Source: Blastobasis lacticolella
Taxonomy: Eukaryota; Arthropoda; Insecta; Lepidoptera; Blastobasidae
Length of the DNA: 64,000 nt
Direction: 5' to 3'
NCBI GenBank assembly: GCA_905147135.1
Contig: LR990049.1
Span: 10,371,428-10,435,427, forward strand
A program made the position numbers and the translations under genes. Shown here piece by piece: positions 9,675 to 20,759 of this stretch (positions are counted from its first letter, which is position 1; each line of letters begins with the position of its first letter). The notes under the pieces were generated by a model, which had not been told where the DNA came from, made no database searches, and saw only the letters and a program-made list of their open reading frames with translations.

Positions 9675-10855
9675 TCTTGATTGACTTTGGAAAAAATATT
9701 ACACTAAATACATTATTAAACTAAACAGCACTTGTCAAAACTACACACGACAAAAATGCGCATTTATGCTGATCAGCAGGTGTCACCCTGTTGGGCAAAG
9801 TACGTAATGTCCACACTCGTGGAAGTCATAAAGTCACACTATGCCCGAGAAAATTTGAGAACGCTCAATGTGATGGTGTTGGCAGAGCAACGGGACCTGA
9901 AGGACAATATTGTTGACGCTCCTACTGCTCAGAATAGAGAAAAATTGAGGAAACAGACAAGGAGAGCTGACTCTAGCTAATGGGAAAGGCATAGTGCAAA
10001 AAGAAGAGACCAGAAAACTATTAAATTTTTTTGCTAACCTACCAAATGAACGATACGAGTAGAATAGGCGCCGATGCCGAATCAATAGTGTTTTGATTAA
10101 TATTTATGGTTTTGAACGTTTTAAGACGACTTTTTACTCGACTGCTACTGAAGGGCATATATTTCCGATGAGCAAAATAACTTTTATGGACTTTTCATAT
10201 ATTTTTTACTATCCGGTATCCGGCCGGATATTAACGCATTATCCGGTATCCGGCCGGATAGTAAATTATGGCCGGATAGGCCGGATACCGGATAGTGGCC
10301 GGATATCCGTTTCATCTCTAATAATAATGCAACATAGTGCCAACTTCATAAATATTTATTTTTACATTTCGTTCAACCTTTAACAGTTATGTTTATATTA
10401 ATGAACATTTTATTTTTAAGTTTAGTATTAGTTGGTTGCATGAAATCACTGCCACCATCATACAGATTAAAAAAAGATTACCAAAATTGTAGGAGCGCCA
10501 TCTATTGATGCTTTTCCATTTGAAAAGATTGAAACCAACTATCAATACCTACTGGAAAACTCCTCATTCTGTTTAAGGCTTGCCTGTAAACATGAAGTTA
10601 TAGATAAAAGGTATTGAGACCACACTTCGAATACCTACTTGAAGCATATCTATGAGTTTCCATTTCGCTCTCTGTGCGCAGGCCCTCTCTTTCTATCCTT
10701 CATTTTAATTTACAAACACGGCAATACATGGCAATACACTAAAAAGAGAAGTCCGACCACAGAGAGTAAGATAGAGTTATGTAGGTATTTGACTCAAGCG
10801 GTTGTTCCTAGTGTGGACTCCATTTTTATCGATACCTTCATGCCTGTAAACTACA

Positions 10856-10888
10856 CGGAACTTTAACTATATGATCTAAGCGGAACTT
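10856..10888. mobile_element. Putative excision footprint of the P-like element
   Basis: The 17 bases taactatatgatctaag (10864-10880) are exactly the terminal 17 bases of the P-like inverted repeat seen at 6592 and 8201. They are flanked directly by cggaactt on both sides (10856-10863 and 10881-10888), an 8-bp target duplication. No other part of the element is present. P transposase is known to cut with a 17-nt stagger, leaving up to 17 terminal bases at the donor site, so this matches an excision scar. It lies about 650 bp upstream of the Pep coding start. Confidence 0.8.
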
Positions 10889-10979
10889 GGATGGTTTTTA
10901 AAAAGTTAATGGTAAGCCTCCAGATTGTGTCGTATGGCAAGGCCATTTAGGGGCTATTTTTTCTAAAGCGTTTGGCAAC

Positions 10980-11197
10980 ACTGGCGCCGCCGGCCGCTAC
11001 TGCCGCCGCGCGCCATTTTGTCATCTATTTTCTGTTCACGTCGTGGTTTGCGTGTCTCGTTTTTCATTGAATTTGTAATTCCTTAGCCTTGCACATTATT
11101 TTTTAATCCTAATTATTGTACAAGTTAATCTTAAGCTATTAAATTACCATTTAGTTGGTTGGTTCAGTGGCAATTACGAAAGGCTTGTGCCGTTAAG
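10980..11197 (+). promoter_or_regulatory. Probable promoter and non-coding first exon of the Pep-like gene
   Basis: A short GC-rich patch (10981-11020) contains cgcgccattttgtc, a CCAT core often found at insect promoters, followed by an AT-rich leader. A donor-like junction ccgttaag/gttagt lies at 11197/11198. The next exon begins at 11546 with an acceptor immediately before the start codon, so at least one upstream non-coding exon is required. The exact transcription start cannot be read from the sequence. Confidence 0.5.
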
Positions 11198-11545
11198 GTT
11201 AGTACAATCGAATCTCATTTATCATAATTTACACACCGAGCGGTATGTGAAACAGTTATCGCATTCTATTTCCCTAAATGTGACAAAAGTACTAAAAGTA
11301 CTCCGATCGTATGTGATGTTAGAGGCAGTAATTTACGAGATGACGGACGCCATTGCCACTGTTCATGCCACAATCGGCCACAAATTTTGCTTAGGCTGCG
11401 ATCTTCCTGTTCTTTTTCACACGAAAAGAACATAACGAGTGTTCAACGACTCATCTACAAAATATAAATGATGCCCTTACTAAACGATCGTAGTCGATGT
11501 TTGTATGATACTAATAAATTATTACTCATTTAACTTATGTTTTAG

Positions 11546-14500
11546 ATGACATCACGTGGGCGAGGATATGGTGGCTACAGTTTTCGTGGCAATAACTACA
11601 GCGGCCGCGGCGGTGGATACCGTGGCTCTTACCGTGGCAGTAGCAGCCGTGGTTCGTATGAACCCCGTGGTGGACGTGGAGGAAGTTACTCTTACAATAA
11701 TGAGTCTCGCTATAATAGCAGCAGTGGAAACAGATATTCCTCTCATGATAGAATTGATGACTCCTACAAAAAGTCTTATAGATCGGTAAGATAATTTTCA
11801 TATATTCTAGATGCACAACTGTAGCTGTATTATAATAGAAAACAATCTTTGGTATATCCGCGTCTTCTAAGAAGAGACTTGTCAAATGGCAGTAGAGGGG
11901 ATTTCGCGCAGGTTGTCGCCTACTAAGCAAGTCGAACCACATAACCCACCAAGTCTCTTCTTATTTGAGACTAGTTGTATCACAATGTGTGTACTAGATC
12001 AACTAGGGGATTTCCCCAGGGGACTCCCCAGAAGTTGCAAAACATTTGCCATAAACATATTAGACTATTTCCAGTGTGTATTGTCTTGTCTGTCAGTAAA
12101 TTGGTCAATTGGCATATTAAAAGTCAATAATAATAAAAAAATATGCTTGGACTAATCCATCTAGCCCCAAAGTAAGCGAAGCTTGTGTTATGTAACTGAT
12201 ACAGTCAAGGTTTGATATTACTAACATAATTATTTTCATAGATTAGGTAATCAGGTAGGTCATCTTTTAGTAATTCTTTTTGTGTACAGTCTTGTCTATA
12301 GCTTGTTTCTTTATGTATACTGTATGAAAGTAATTGACCTTATTTTTACATGAACCTTTTCTTCACTATTAACTTGCAAACTTCTTTTGCAGAAGCCATA
12401 TACAGTAATTCACCCTAATTAATTATGTATTTTAAGATATTAAAAACTTTGCTTAAAAACTTTACGATTCTGCTAAATATGGTTAGTGTGGTTCATTATC
12501 ATGTTGAACGCCAGGTTCATCTAAAGTATACACAACCAAACTTTTTTCCATTGTTGTAAATTTCTTGGGCCTCAACTGATTTATAAAGTATTTTAGGATC
12601 AAATTATCAATATGGAAATAGTCATTATGGAAAAAAATTACAAATCACAAAGTAGAGCTGCGGAAGTTGAGTTTGTGTTTTACAGCAAATATTTATGCTC
12701 TGATGTAATTTTCAGGAAGGTTCGGCGAATTATTCCACTCGCGATTATGGTGGCAGATCTGGATCACCTGAGCGTAAAAGAATGAGGATGGAGGTTTGTG
12801 TATTAGATATTAGAATGACCTTTTTTAATTTGCCTTTAAATATTAATGTTGATATTCAGACAATGTAGCATACAATACACACAGTATTGGGAAACTTAAG
12901 CTAAAGGAAAATATTGAACAGAGGTACAAAGTTGAAACCTATTTGAAAAATCTGCACTGCATTGTCAAGAAAAGAAAGAGCTAAGAATGTGCAACAAGTA
13001 CTTGTACAGTCAGGCCAAGAAAGTGGTTTATCAGTTTTGACAAAACTTCCTGTGTTACCAAAATATTGTTGAAGTTAAGACCATTGACCGTCAGAATATA
13101 ATTGCAAGGGAAAATTGACCTTGTTGCTTTATGATGTGCAACTGAACTTCAACCTTAGGGTGATAAAGCAATTTCCTGGTCGAGTTTACATTCAGTACAT
13201 TTGAAATCATTTATAGTTGGAAGTAATATAATGTAGAATATTACTTGTCAGGATCTCTCTTAAGCTGGTACATGGACATTGTTATTTTATACAGCTAAAT
13301 TGCTATTGTTAATGTGAGGTCTTCACAACAAAATTGAGAGAGCACATAAACAAAGACTTATGCACAAAATGAATGAACATGATATTGAGGTCTTGTAAAC
13401 CATGAGCCCATTGCAGAGTTTAAACATGTGAGGAAATGATACACACATCAGTGTTCGTCTACAGTATTATCTGACTGAGGTTGATTGAAGTGATCTTTGT
13501 AGTCTGACTACCCTTTCATGCAACTAAATGCATCACATGCAGAATGTACCATTGTGTGGTTTATCCTTCATTTTAGAATTTCACACCATGAACATGCAAT
13601 GCCACCTGGAATATATTTTTAACTTCCATGTACACAGCCCTGATTGAAACGCAGCAGATGTTTATTTAGTTGCAAATGCAACACTGTCCATACAATACAA
13701 CACATGTAAATATTCAAAATCATACAGGGATGTTTGGATGATCCACTCCAAAAGTAATTAGATTCGAATGGCAGTGGCCAAAAGAGGATCACTCATTAAT
13801 GTTTCTGTGTCTCCTAATTATTTATATAATTTGATTTGTAAAGCATGAAAGAAGAACCATACAGAATTATGTACAGGGATCCTCGAGTGATAGACGTAGC
13901 CACGATGGCGGTGGCCACTATGGCGGGTCGTACAGCAGTAGACAAGAGAGTTACAGCAGCGAGAGAAGGTCATTCGGCGAGGACCGCAGAAGGTCGCCGC
14001 CGCGAGAAAGCTACCGCAAGCCGAGCGGCATGGGCCCCCCGCGGGAGCCGTTGCGCAGCTCGCTGCGGCCGCGCGCGCCGCGCCGCTCGTTCCGCGGCCG
14101 CCCCATGCGCTCGCGCGGGCCCTTCCGCGGCGCGCCGCGCTCCCGCGGAACCTTCGCCTCTAGGCGGTTCGGCGAACGCTCGCTCGGTTACACCCGCGCT
14201 TTCAGAACTATCAAGGGGCGAAGGTAATTCAACGAATTCATTGAGTAATCTTTAAATTAGTTGTTGAGATCGATCGAAACTAACGCATTCCGAAGCTACA
14301 ATGAGCTCGAATAATGGAGTTGATATTGTTCCCTATGCGTACACGATCTACTGTTACTAGAGAATACGTACCTACAGTTGTGTAGGTTACTGATAGATGT
14401 TTAGATGGAATTGGGAAAATAATGTTGGATGATGGATGCTGTTGATGCACGACAACTGAATGTACAATGCTGGGATCATATTATGGTTATTCAGTGTGCT

Positions 14501-17500
14501 CAAGTGCAGAAAATGAAAGATGAAAGAGAATATCTTCAAAGACAAATGAACAACATTACACCATTTTCTTAAAACTTACAATACTGAATAATGTAAATTG
14601 CGAAAAGTAAGTATTTATAATTATGTTACTTGATTTCTAATGCATTTCTTATTTCGTAGCAGCTCCATAAAATCCAAAGAAGATGATGCTTCTTCAACTG
14701 AAGAGGATTGGGATGCTGATGAGAAGGAGGAAGTTATGGAAGAAAAGAAAGAATCTAAAATAAAATCACCAAAGGTAAATGTATAAAAGTTGTTCGACAT
14801 TGCCTAATATTGCCTTAACTTTAAGTTATAACGAAAATACCAAAATTTCCCGGGAAATTAATTCTTAGTACCAGTTAAAAGTCAATCTCTCAGGAAATAC
14901 TGGGAATAATTGCTGCCGGTATGTCCCTAGAGCATGCCCTAGTACCTTCTCGTTAAATATTAATGTATAATCGTGATCAGCCGGAGCAAGAAGGCTCCGA
15001 AGGCGAAGAGGGCGGCGAGGGTGGAGACGAGACGGACAAGGAGCCCGACGCGACGTCGGACGCGCCGCCGCCGCGTACGCGCCCCTACGTCCATCTCGCG
15101 TGCGTGCACTGCAAGGAGAAGTGTGCTACTTTCGCCGTGAGTATCGTTTACGTTGACAATTACACGTGTAATACGTTTTTAAATAATTAGATGGACCTTG
15201 TTTTTTTTTAGAATGTATTTTACTCAAGTAGGTGCGTTTTTTACTTGATGTATTTTATTGATGATTTAGTCTTGTTCATAATTAATAATACTTGTTTAGT
15301 GAAAAATTTAAACTAAAACTGTTTCAGCACCATTAAAACATGCAAATCAACAATTGCTAAGCATGAACTTGAGCAGTTTTTTTAAATTACTGGAATAATT
15401 TAAACTTACGAAAAAAACCCGAATCTTCCGCCATTTTCCACCCTACCCATACACTTTTATTACGGCGATCATCTGACTGCTCAGCTCGGCAGCAACTCGT
15501 AACAGCACACCACACCCCCCAGATGTACACGAAGCACCTGATGTCGACGCGTCACCGCGCGGCCATGAGCGGCGTGGCGCGCCGGCACAAGGCGCAGCTG
15601 CTCCGCATGCGGGTGGCCCAGCGCGGCGCGCAGCGGGAACTCGAGGCGGCCGGCGGCGCCGAGCTGGCCGCAAGGACCACCTTCTGCCTCGTCTGCCGAC
15701 TCAACCACCGCACCACCCGCCTCGCCCACAACCAGACGGACACGCACCGCGCCATGAAGCGGTTCCTGATGCCGTACTGCCGCACCTGCAGCCTCGCCTT
15801 CCGCTCGCCCATGATCTACGAGCACCACATCTGCTCGATCGATCACATCAAGGTATGACTGGCCTGATTGGCCGCGTTTCCGGCAGAGTAGAATAACACC
15901 AACCCCTTGTACTCTTGGGTGTCGTACACGAGGCGTGGGTGTCTAGAGTCTCCGTAAGCTGGATAATGGGCAGCAGCGTTTTCCATTGTTATCTTTTAAC
16001 ACTGCGATCTCCGACCCGCCTATCAAGCGTGGAGATTAAGAGAATTACCTGCCCTATCGTGGGAGAGGTCCTAAGTCCTGCAGTGGACTGTTTCGGGCTG
16101 TGATTATGGTCCCGATGTTAACTCGGAGTTATGTGTCGTGCTCGTGTGCTGACGTGTGTTTGATTTACAGGCTAAGGCCGCTATGGCGGCGCAGCGCGCC
16201 AGGAGCCCCAAGCGCGAGGGCAGCGGAGACGAGGGCATGGACGTCGACTTGGATAACTTCATGACTCTCGATTCTGTCGGTGATGTTGATGGTTAGTTCA
16301 TAAACTACTTTGTATTAAATTAAATGTTGTCAATGTTTATTCATAAAAAGATCAGAATTTCAAATTTTTCTTCAATTTCAGAAGTCGAAGACGACGACTC
16401 CGGTGGTGAAAAGAAGGATGAAACTGTGGCTAAAAAGCCTAAAGTTGAAATTAATATCGGGAGTGAGCACATTAAAAAGTTGGAGGTAAGTAAAAATAAT
16501 AACTTGCTATTTGCTAACGTTCGAATTGTACAAGATACTAATTAGGAATCTGTCACGTGGTGCGTAAGCCTTGGGGATAGCATAGATATTGCTATCTCCT
16601 TCATTCTAGCACTGAGATAAGGAAACAAACGCTCTCTCGCGGCACGATCTGCTCGATAGCCGCGCAGAATGCGACACTTGCATGAATAAACACTCAATAA
16701 AAACTAGCATAACGGTTGTGTTCGTTGCATCGCCCCCAGGTGTGGTGGTGCGAGCTCTGCCGCATCTACCTGCCGCGCGGCGAGGCGGGCGCGGAAGCGG
16801 ACGCGCTGCGGCGGCACTGCCGGCTGCGGCCGCATCTCAGCCGCTACGTGCAGCACCGCGACACGCGCACGCTGCGGAAGCAGGCCGAGCGGATACACAG
16901 GCAGCTGCATCAGCAGAAGGGTAGGACGGTGTTGATTGCTAGTATTTTAATAGGTTATATTTTACTTGCACTGTTCGTGTGTAAGTCGTCCCCGCTACGT
17001 GCAGCACCGCGACACGCGCACGCTGCGGAAGCAGGCCTAGCGGATACACAGGCAGCTGTATTAGCAGAAGGGTAGGACGTTGGATAAAGATAGACGTTTT
17101 AAAAGGTTATATTTTACTTGCACTGTTCGTGTGTGCGGCCTCATATGGAGTATTGTTCCCATCTTTGGGCCGGCGAAACTGCCGACCTGCTTAATCCTTT
17201 GGACTCCGTACAGAGACGCGCCGTACGAATTGTCGACGATCCCATACAAACAAGCAAGTTAGAACCACTGGCTAACCGAAGGGACTTTGGCTCCCTGTGT
17301 GTGTTCTATCGGCTGTACAATGGGGAGTGTTCCGAGGAACTTTTCGATCTGGTGCCCACAGCACAATTCCGCCATCGCACCACCCGCCGTGGGCTGGGTA
17401 CTCATCCCCACTACGTAGACCCTCTGTTGGTCACTACGCGAAGGTTCGAAAGAACGTTTCTCGCTCGTACGATTCGGATGTGGAATGAGCTCCCAGCCAC

Positions 17501-19926
17501 AGTGTTTCCTTTGGACTATGACATGGGATCGTTCAAGAGGTATATTAGAGGTCTCTTTAGAGGCGGGCAACGCATTGGTGACTCCCCTGGTGTTGCTGAT
17601 GTCCATAGGCGGCGGTGACCACTTTCCATCAGGTGGCCCGCTTGCCTGTTTGTCTGCTAAGTAACATAAAAAAAAAAAAAAAAAAAAAGTTGCTGTGAAA
17701 ATTTGCAAAGTAATATTCGACCATTTGTTGGTGTCTGATTGAGCTGAAATTTAGTATACCTTTGTATTTTGGATGACAATGCATTGTATGTATGTATGTT
17801 AATTCTTTATTGCGACAATATAGTAGGTCACAAAAGAAAACTAACCTAACGATCTTAATGTCTGATGATGGAGTCGGAAGGTGGTCATAGGAACTAATTA
17901 ACGCAATAAGATAACACGATCGTGTTTAGGCTCTTTGGAATGGTCTTGATGAGTAGGTCCTATAACGCTTTTTTTGAGAAATTATTGTAAAGCGTTAGCC
18001 GCAGGCGGCTGCGACCGGCCGCGTTGCACGGCATGGTGTACCTTAGAGCGACATTTTATCATGTTCAAGGTGTATTCGAGAATTATCAATTAATATTATC
18101 TCTATTCTCTTCAGAAGATGAAAATGCTGGAGATACGGATGAAGGTGCTGAAAAAGTTAAACAAGAAAAACCTGAAACAACTGAAGAAGAAAAAAAGAAA
18201 TTGGAGAATGGCACGGAGGTTGCTAACGCATCAGGTTTGTAACAGTTACTTACCTACTTCATTAACTATCACATTTTCATGTAGATTCATTCAGAACCAG
18301 AATGGGATGGAACCTTGTCACAAAAATAATCAATCGAATTGGGAATCATCGTCATAACAGAGAGGTAATTTTCACGCCTAAAACGCTGAACAGATTTACC
18401 AGGTCGTCGGTTCATGTTGCGGATTAGTAGCAACTCATCACCCATATGCAACTTGTCGACGGACTACGTCTCCGTTCCGTAGGTCATCGTCTTCACTGAC
18501 AACTTTGATCACTTTAGTGTTGGGATTTTCCGCTTTATGTACAGACCTGTATGGAGCTCCATACATTACTGGCACCAGCCTGACGCTGCTAGGAACCGTT
18601 TCATTGCACCTGTTGTTTGACACTACCAACATCTCTTAAAGTGTTGATTTGGTTGATTTGATATCAATATGGCGATTTCCCCACAGGTAACGAAGACAAG
18701 ATGTGGGCTGATGTCGACAAGGACATAGGAGATTTGTTACGTGAGGTGGACCCACAAGGCAATGAAGCTAGTGACGATGATGAAGACCTTGACAGGTAAT
18801 CCTTATTATTTCTTTCACAGAGGGTTTAGGATAAATCTCAATGGGTTATTTAATGCCAATGTTTAAAATTCACGATTTTTAACCAATCTTTAATAGGCAA
18901 ATATCGATTATTTTAATACGAAAAAAATTAATGTTGGAGTTAAACATATGAACTATGGAAATGGATGGATTAGGAAAATGATTGGTTGAAATTTTCATAT
19001 TTTTGATAAATTCTATAAAAAAAATTGGAAAACGTGTCTAACTCTTTCGTTTGTTTTTCCGGTTTTATTCCCAATCTAACAAAGATTATGTTAATTTTTT
19101 AACACATTAGGGAACACAGGAGGGAAATTATTGGACAGATTTTAAAATAAATGCTTTAATTATTTTTAAACAAGGAGAGGCAAGCGAGGGAGCGTGATCT
19201 ATATAGAAAGCGGTCTGCGCGCATTCACATTCGTTCAATTATAATTAAGTCTATCAAGTTTCCCTACTCCGTTGCCTTTTTTTTATTGCATACGGTACGC
19301 AAACAGGCAAGCGGGCCACCTGATGAGAAGTGGTCACCACTGCCTATAGACATTAGCAACACAAATATAGACACTGCCTACAATACAATATAGACTGCCT
19401 ATAGACATTAGCAATATTTAGCCCATACTGCGAAGCGCGGCTTTTCGAATCTAACCAATCGGAGTCCAGCGAGTCAAGTGCGCTCCGCCAGTGCGATTTT
19501 TTTACGCCAGGTTTGAGGCAGCGCTAAATGCCTACTGCGCCAGGTGAAGACGGCCTTAATGTTTTAATGATAAAAAGTTTTTTCCCATACAGCTTATAAC
19601 AAGTTCATTTTGTTTACGAACTTTTGCCACTTGATCCCCTTGACTGCCATATTTATTTTATTTATTTATTGTACACAGTAAAACATACATGTAAAACACA
19701 ATTATAAATGACACAACAAGCACAACTTATTTCTAAAAAGAAATTTCTTCCAGCAGGCCTACAGAAGTAACTTGTTGATTGATAATTTTTTTTATTTCAC
19801 AGATATGAGAAGTTTCGCAAGAGTGATAAGAAATCCAACAAAAATGGTGATGCTGAAGAAACTACTGAGACTGTCGCAGATATCACCAATGAGAGCACTA
19901 ATCCCGAAGTTAATTCAGCACCTTAG
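11546..19926 (+). CDS. Pep: Pep-like C2H2 zinc-finger RNA/DNA-binding protein ('protein on ecdysone puffs' type)
   Basis: Coding exons: 11546-11785, 12716-12793, 13877-14223, 14660-14774, 14981-15136, 15523-15852, 16171-16291, 16382-16485, 16740-16920, 18115-18234, 18687-18795, 19803-19926. Phases agree at every junction and give 674 residues, near the roughly 700 of Drosophila Pep. The N-terminus (1-80) is rich in RGG/GYG; 107-220 is rich in Arg, Ser and Pro. An acidic stretch precedes four C2H2 fingers: C301/C304/H317/H323 (split by an intron), C367/C370/H381/H387, C398/C401/H413/H420 and C501/C504/H523/H529 (long loop). The C-terminus is acidic and Lys-rich. In Drosophila, Pep binds nascent RNA-protein complexes at active ecdysone loci; that role here is inferred. 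The start is the first ATG after the acceptor at 11545. Exons 3, 5, 6 and 9 are very GC-rich against AT-rich introns. The family is likely; a CIZ1-like relative is the alternative. Confidence 0.82.
15870..16105 (+). repeat. Retroposon 3' fragment in Pep intron 6
   Basis: The segment (cggcagagtagaataacacc ... gtgggagaggtcctaagtcc ... tgcagtggactgtttcgggc) matches, in reverse orientation, 53262-53530. It belongs to a common lepidopteran retroposon 3' type. It is spliced out with the intron. Confidence 0.65.
16841..17135 (+). repeat. 151-bp tandem duplication of the end of Pep exon 9 and its donor
   Basis: 16841-16991 and 16992-17135 are direct copies. The first holds the last 80 bases of coding exon 9 and the start of the intron. 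The second repeats that exon end (16992-17071) but has a TAG in place of GAG and another in place of CAG in the exon frame, so it can no longer be used as coding exon. The copied donor is intact (gggtagg). The second copy ends at the junction with the retrotransposon at 17136. Confidence 0.85.
17136..17690 (+). mobile_element. 5'-truncated non-LTR retrotransposon with poly(A) tail, in Pep intron 9
   Basis: The frame from about 17136 to 17618 reads VRPHMEYCSHLWAG, VQRRAVRIVDDP, RRDFGSLCVFYRLYNGE and MWNELPATVFP, the C-terminal region after the reverse transcriptase in a lepidopteran family. It stops at VADVHRRR, is followed by a short 3' region (ccatcaggtggcccgcttgc) and ends in 20 A's (about 17669-17688). 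It appears to belong to the same family as 3595-5097 and carries the part missing there. Insertion is in the sense direction. Confidence 0.85.
19278..19400 (-). mobile_element. Short 3' end of the same retrotransposon family, Pep intron 11
   Basis: Starting from a poly(T) run near 19279, the minus strand matches the 3' tail of the copy at 17136-17690 (caggtggcccgcttgcctgt). It is severely 5'-truncated. The flank at 19350-19420 repeats 'actgcctatagacattagcaa' twice with slippage. Confidence 0.7.
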
Positions 19927-20032
19927 AAATGTAGTTTATATTTAAGACTACTCTTAGTATAATCCAACGATTTCAGATTTCTATAATTGTTATATTTAGT
20001 GTTACATAAATTACGTCAGTAATACACACTTC

Positions 20033-20038
20033 AATAAA
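20033..20038 (+). terminator. Polyadenylation signal of the Pep-like gene
   Basis: AATAAA lies 107 bases after the stop codon in an AT-rich 3' untranslated region, with a second near-match (attaaataatgaaa) at 20045-20058. No other canonical hexamer lies closer to the stop. Confidence 0.7.
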
Positions 20039-20619
20039 TATGCCATTAAATAATGAAATATAAAATGTACGCTCATGCTGAAATACATCAGAGTTTTATT
20101 CTTATACTTATTTATATTATATTATTAACCTTCCTCATGAATCACTGTCTATTGGTAAAGACCTCATGAAAATCGGTTCAGTAGTTTTTACAGAGAGATG
20201 CGGCGTGGGACTTTGTTTTATAATATGTAGCGATATTAGAAAAGCCGTCGTCAAAACCATCGTACGCCATACTAATCACTTCTCGATTGCTGTAGGGTTC
20301 AGTGCTGTGGACTTGTTTTGCATTGTGCTCTATGCCCTCTCAGCGGAAAGTCAGAGCATGCCTCCTTGGCTCATGAAATACGCTGGCGACATTGTACTGA
20401 TGAACCAGCTTAGGCTGAATCTTGAGACTGGTAAACATGAATATGTTAAAAAACTGTGGTTGAAAGTTGTATGTCGCCAAAACAGTATATGGTAATACAC
20501 TCTGGCTGCAGCTGCAGGGCGGATCCCAAAACCATCGTATAGATAATGAAGCTGTTGCTAACAATTCTATGATTTCAGTTATTGAAATTGTCATTCTTGC
20601 GATTCCGACTCATTAATTT

Positions 20620-20755
20620 CATGGGTTCAGTTGCTAACAAAGTTCCATTGCAAAAAAGGAAACTATTAAATCTATTATACGTAATTGCATAAGTAACAAT
20701 TTCCAACATTGAAAAAGAGAATTGTTGGCAACAGACTTACGTAATTAGCCTATCA
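20620..20755. repeat. Unclassified interspersed repeat (pair with 55475-55590)
   Basis: 'aaagttccattgca ... acgtaattgca ... gagaattgttggcaacaga ... ttacgtaa...gcctat' recurs with the same order at 55475-55590. No coding potential and no recognised family. Confidence 0.6.
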
Positions 20756-20759
20756 TCCA

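Larger units (their letters stand above)
8970..10320 (+). mobile_element. hAT-like non-autonomous transposon, copy 1, 1351 bp
   Basis: The ends are TAGAGATGAAACGGATA and its reverse complement, matching the usual hAT start (YAGNG). The target duplication ataataat is perfect (8962-8969 and 10321-10328). The sub-terminal regions (9000-9065 and 10210-10300) are packed with the motif ccggata in both orientations, likely transposase-binding repeats. The interior holds a tRNA-derived SINE (9110-9280, reverse) and a palindromic MITE (about 9434-9674). No transposase frame is visible; 9732-9980 is open for 82 codons without a recognised match. Confidence 0.9.
8779..10568 (+). mobile_element. MITE (AATGAGGAG family) split by a hAT-like insertion
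   Basis: The left end aatgaggagttttccaatag is at 8779 and the right end tggaaaactcctcatt finishes at 10568. Removing the inserted hAT-like element and one target duplication (8970-10328) leaves about 430 bp, colinear with the uninterrupted copy at 36183-36599. Confidence 0.85.

Noticed and set aside
11535..11942. 135-codon minus-strand frame with many His and Cys
   Set aside because: Reverse of the Gly/Arg repeat exon; it runs through the splice acceptor and has no family likeness.
13845..14255. 136-codon plus-strand frame rich in Ala/Arg overlapping Pep exon 3
   Set aside because: It is in the wrong frame of a GC-rich exon. The frame from 13877 joins cleanly to both neighbouring exons and encodes the Arg/Ser/Gly-rich part of the protein.
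15481..15846. 121-codon minus-strand frame over Pep exon 6
   Set aside because: Antisense shadow of the zinc-finger exon, caused by high GC and few stops. The plus strand holds the C2H2 fingers.
17259..17708. 149-codon minus-strand frame
   Set aside because: Antisense of the retrotransposon C-terminus and its poly(A) tail (encoding a Phe run).
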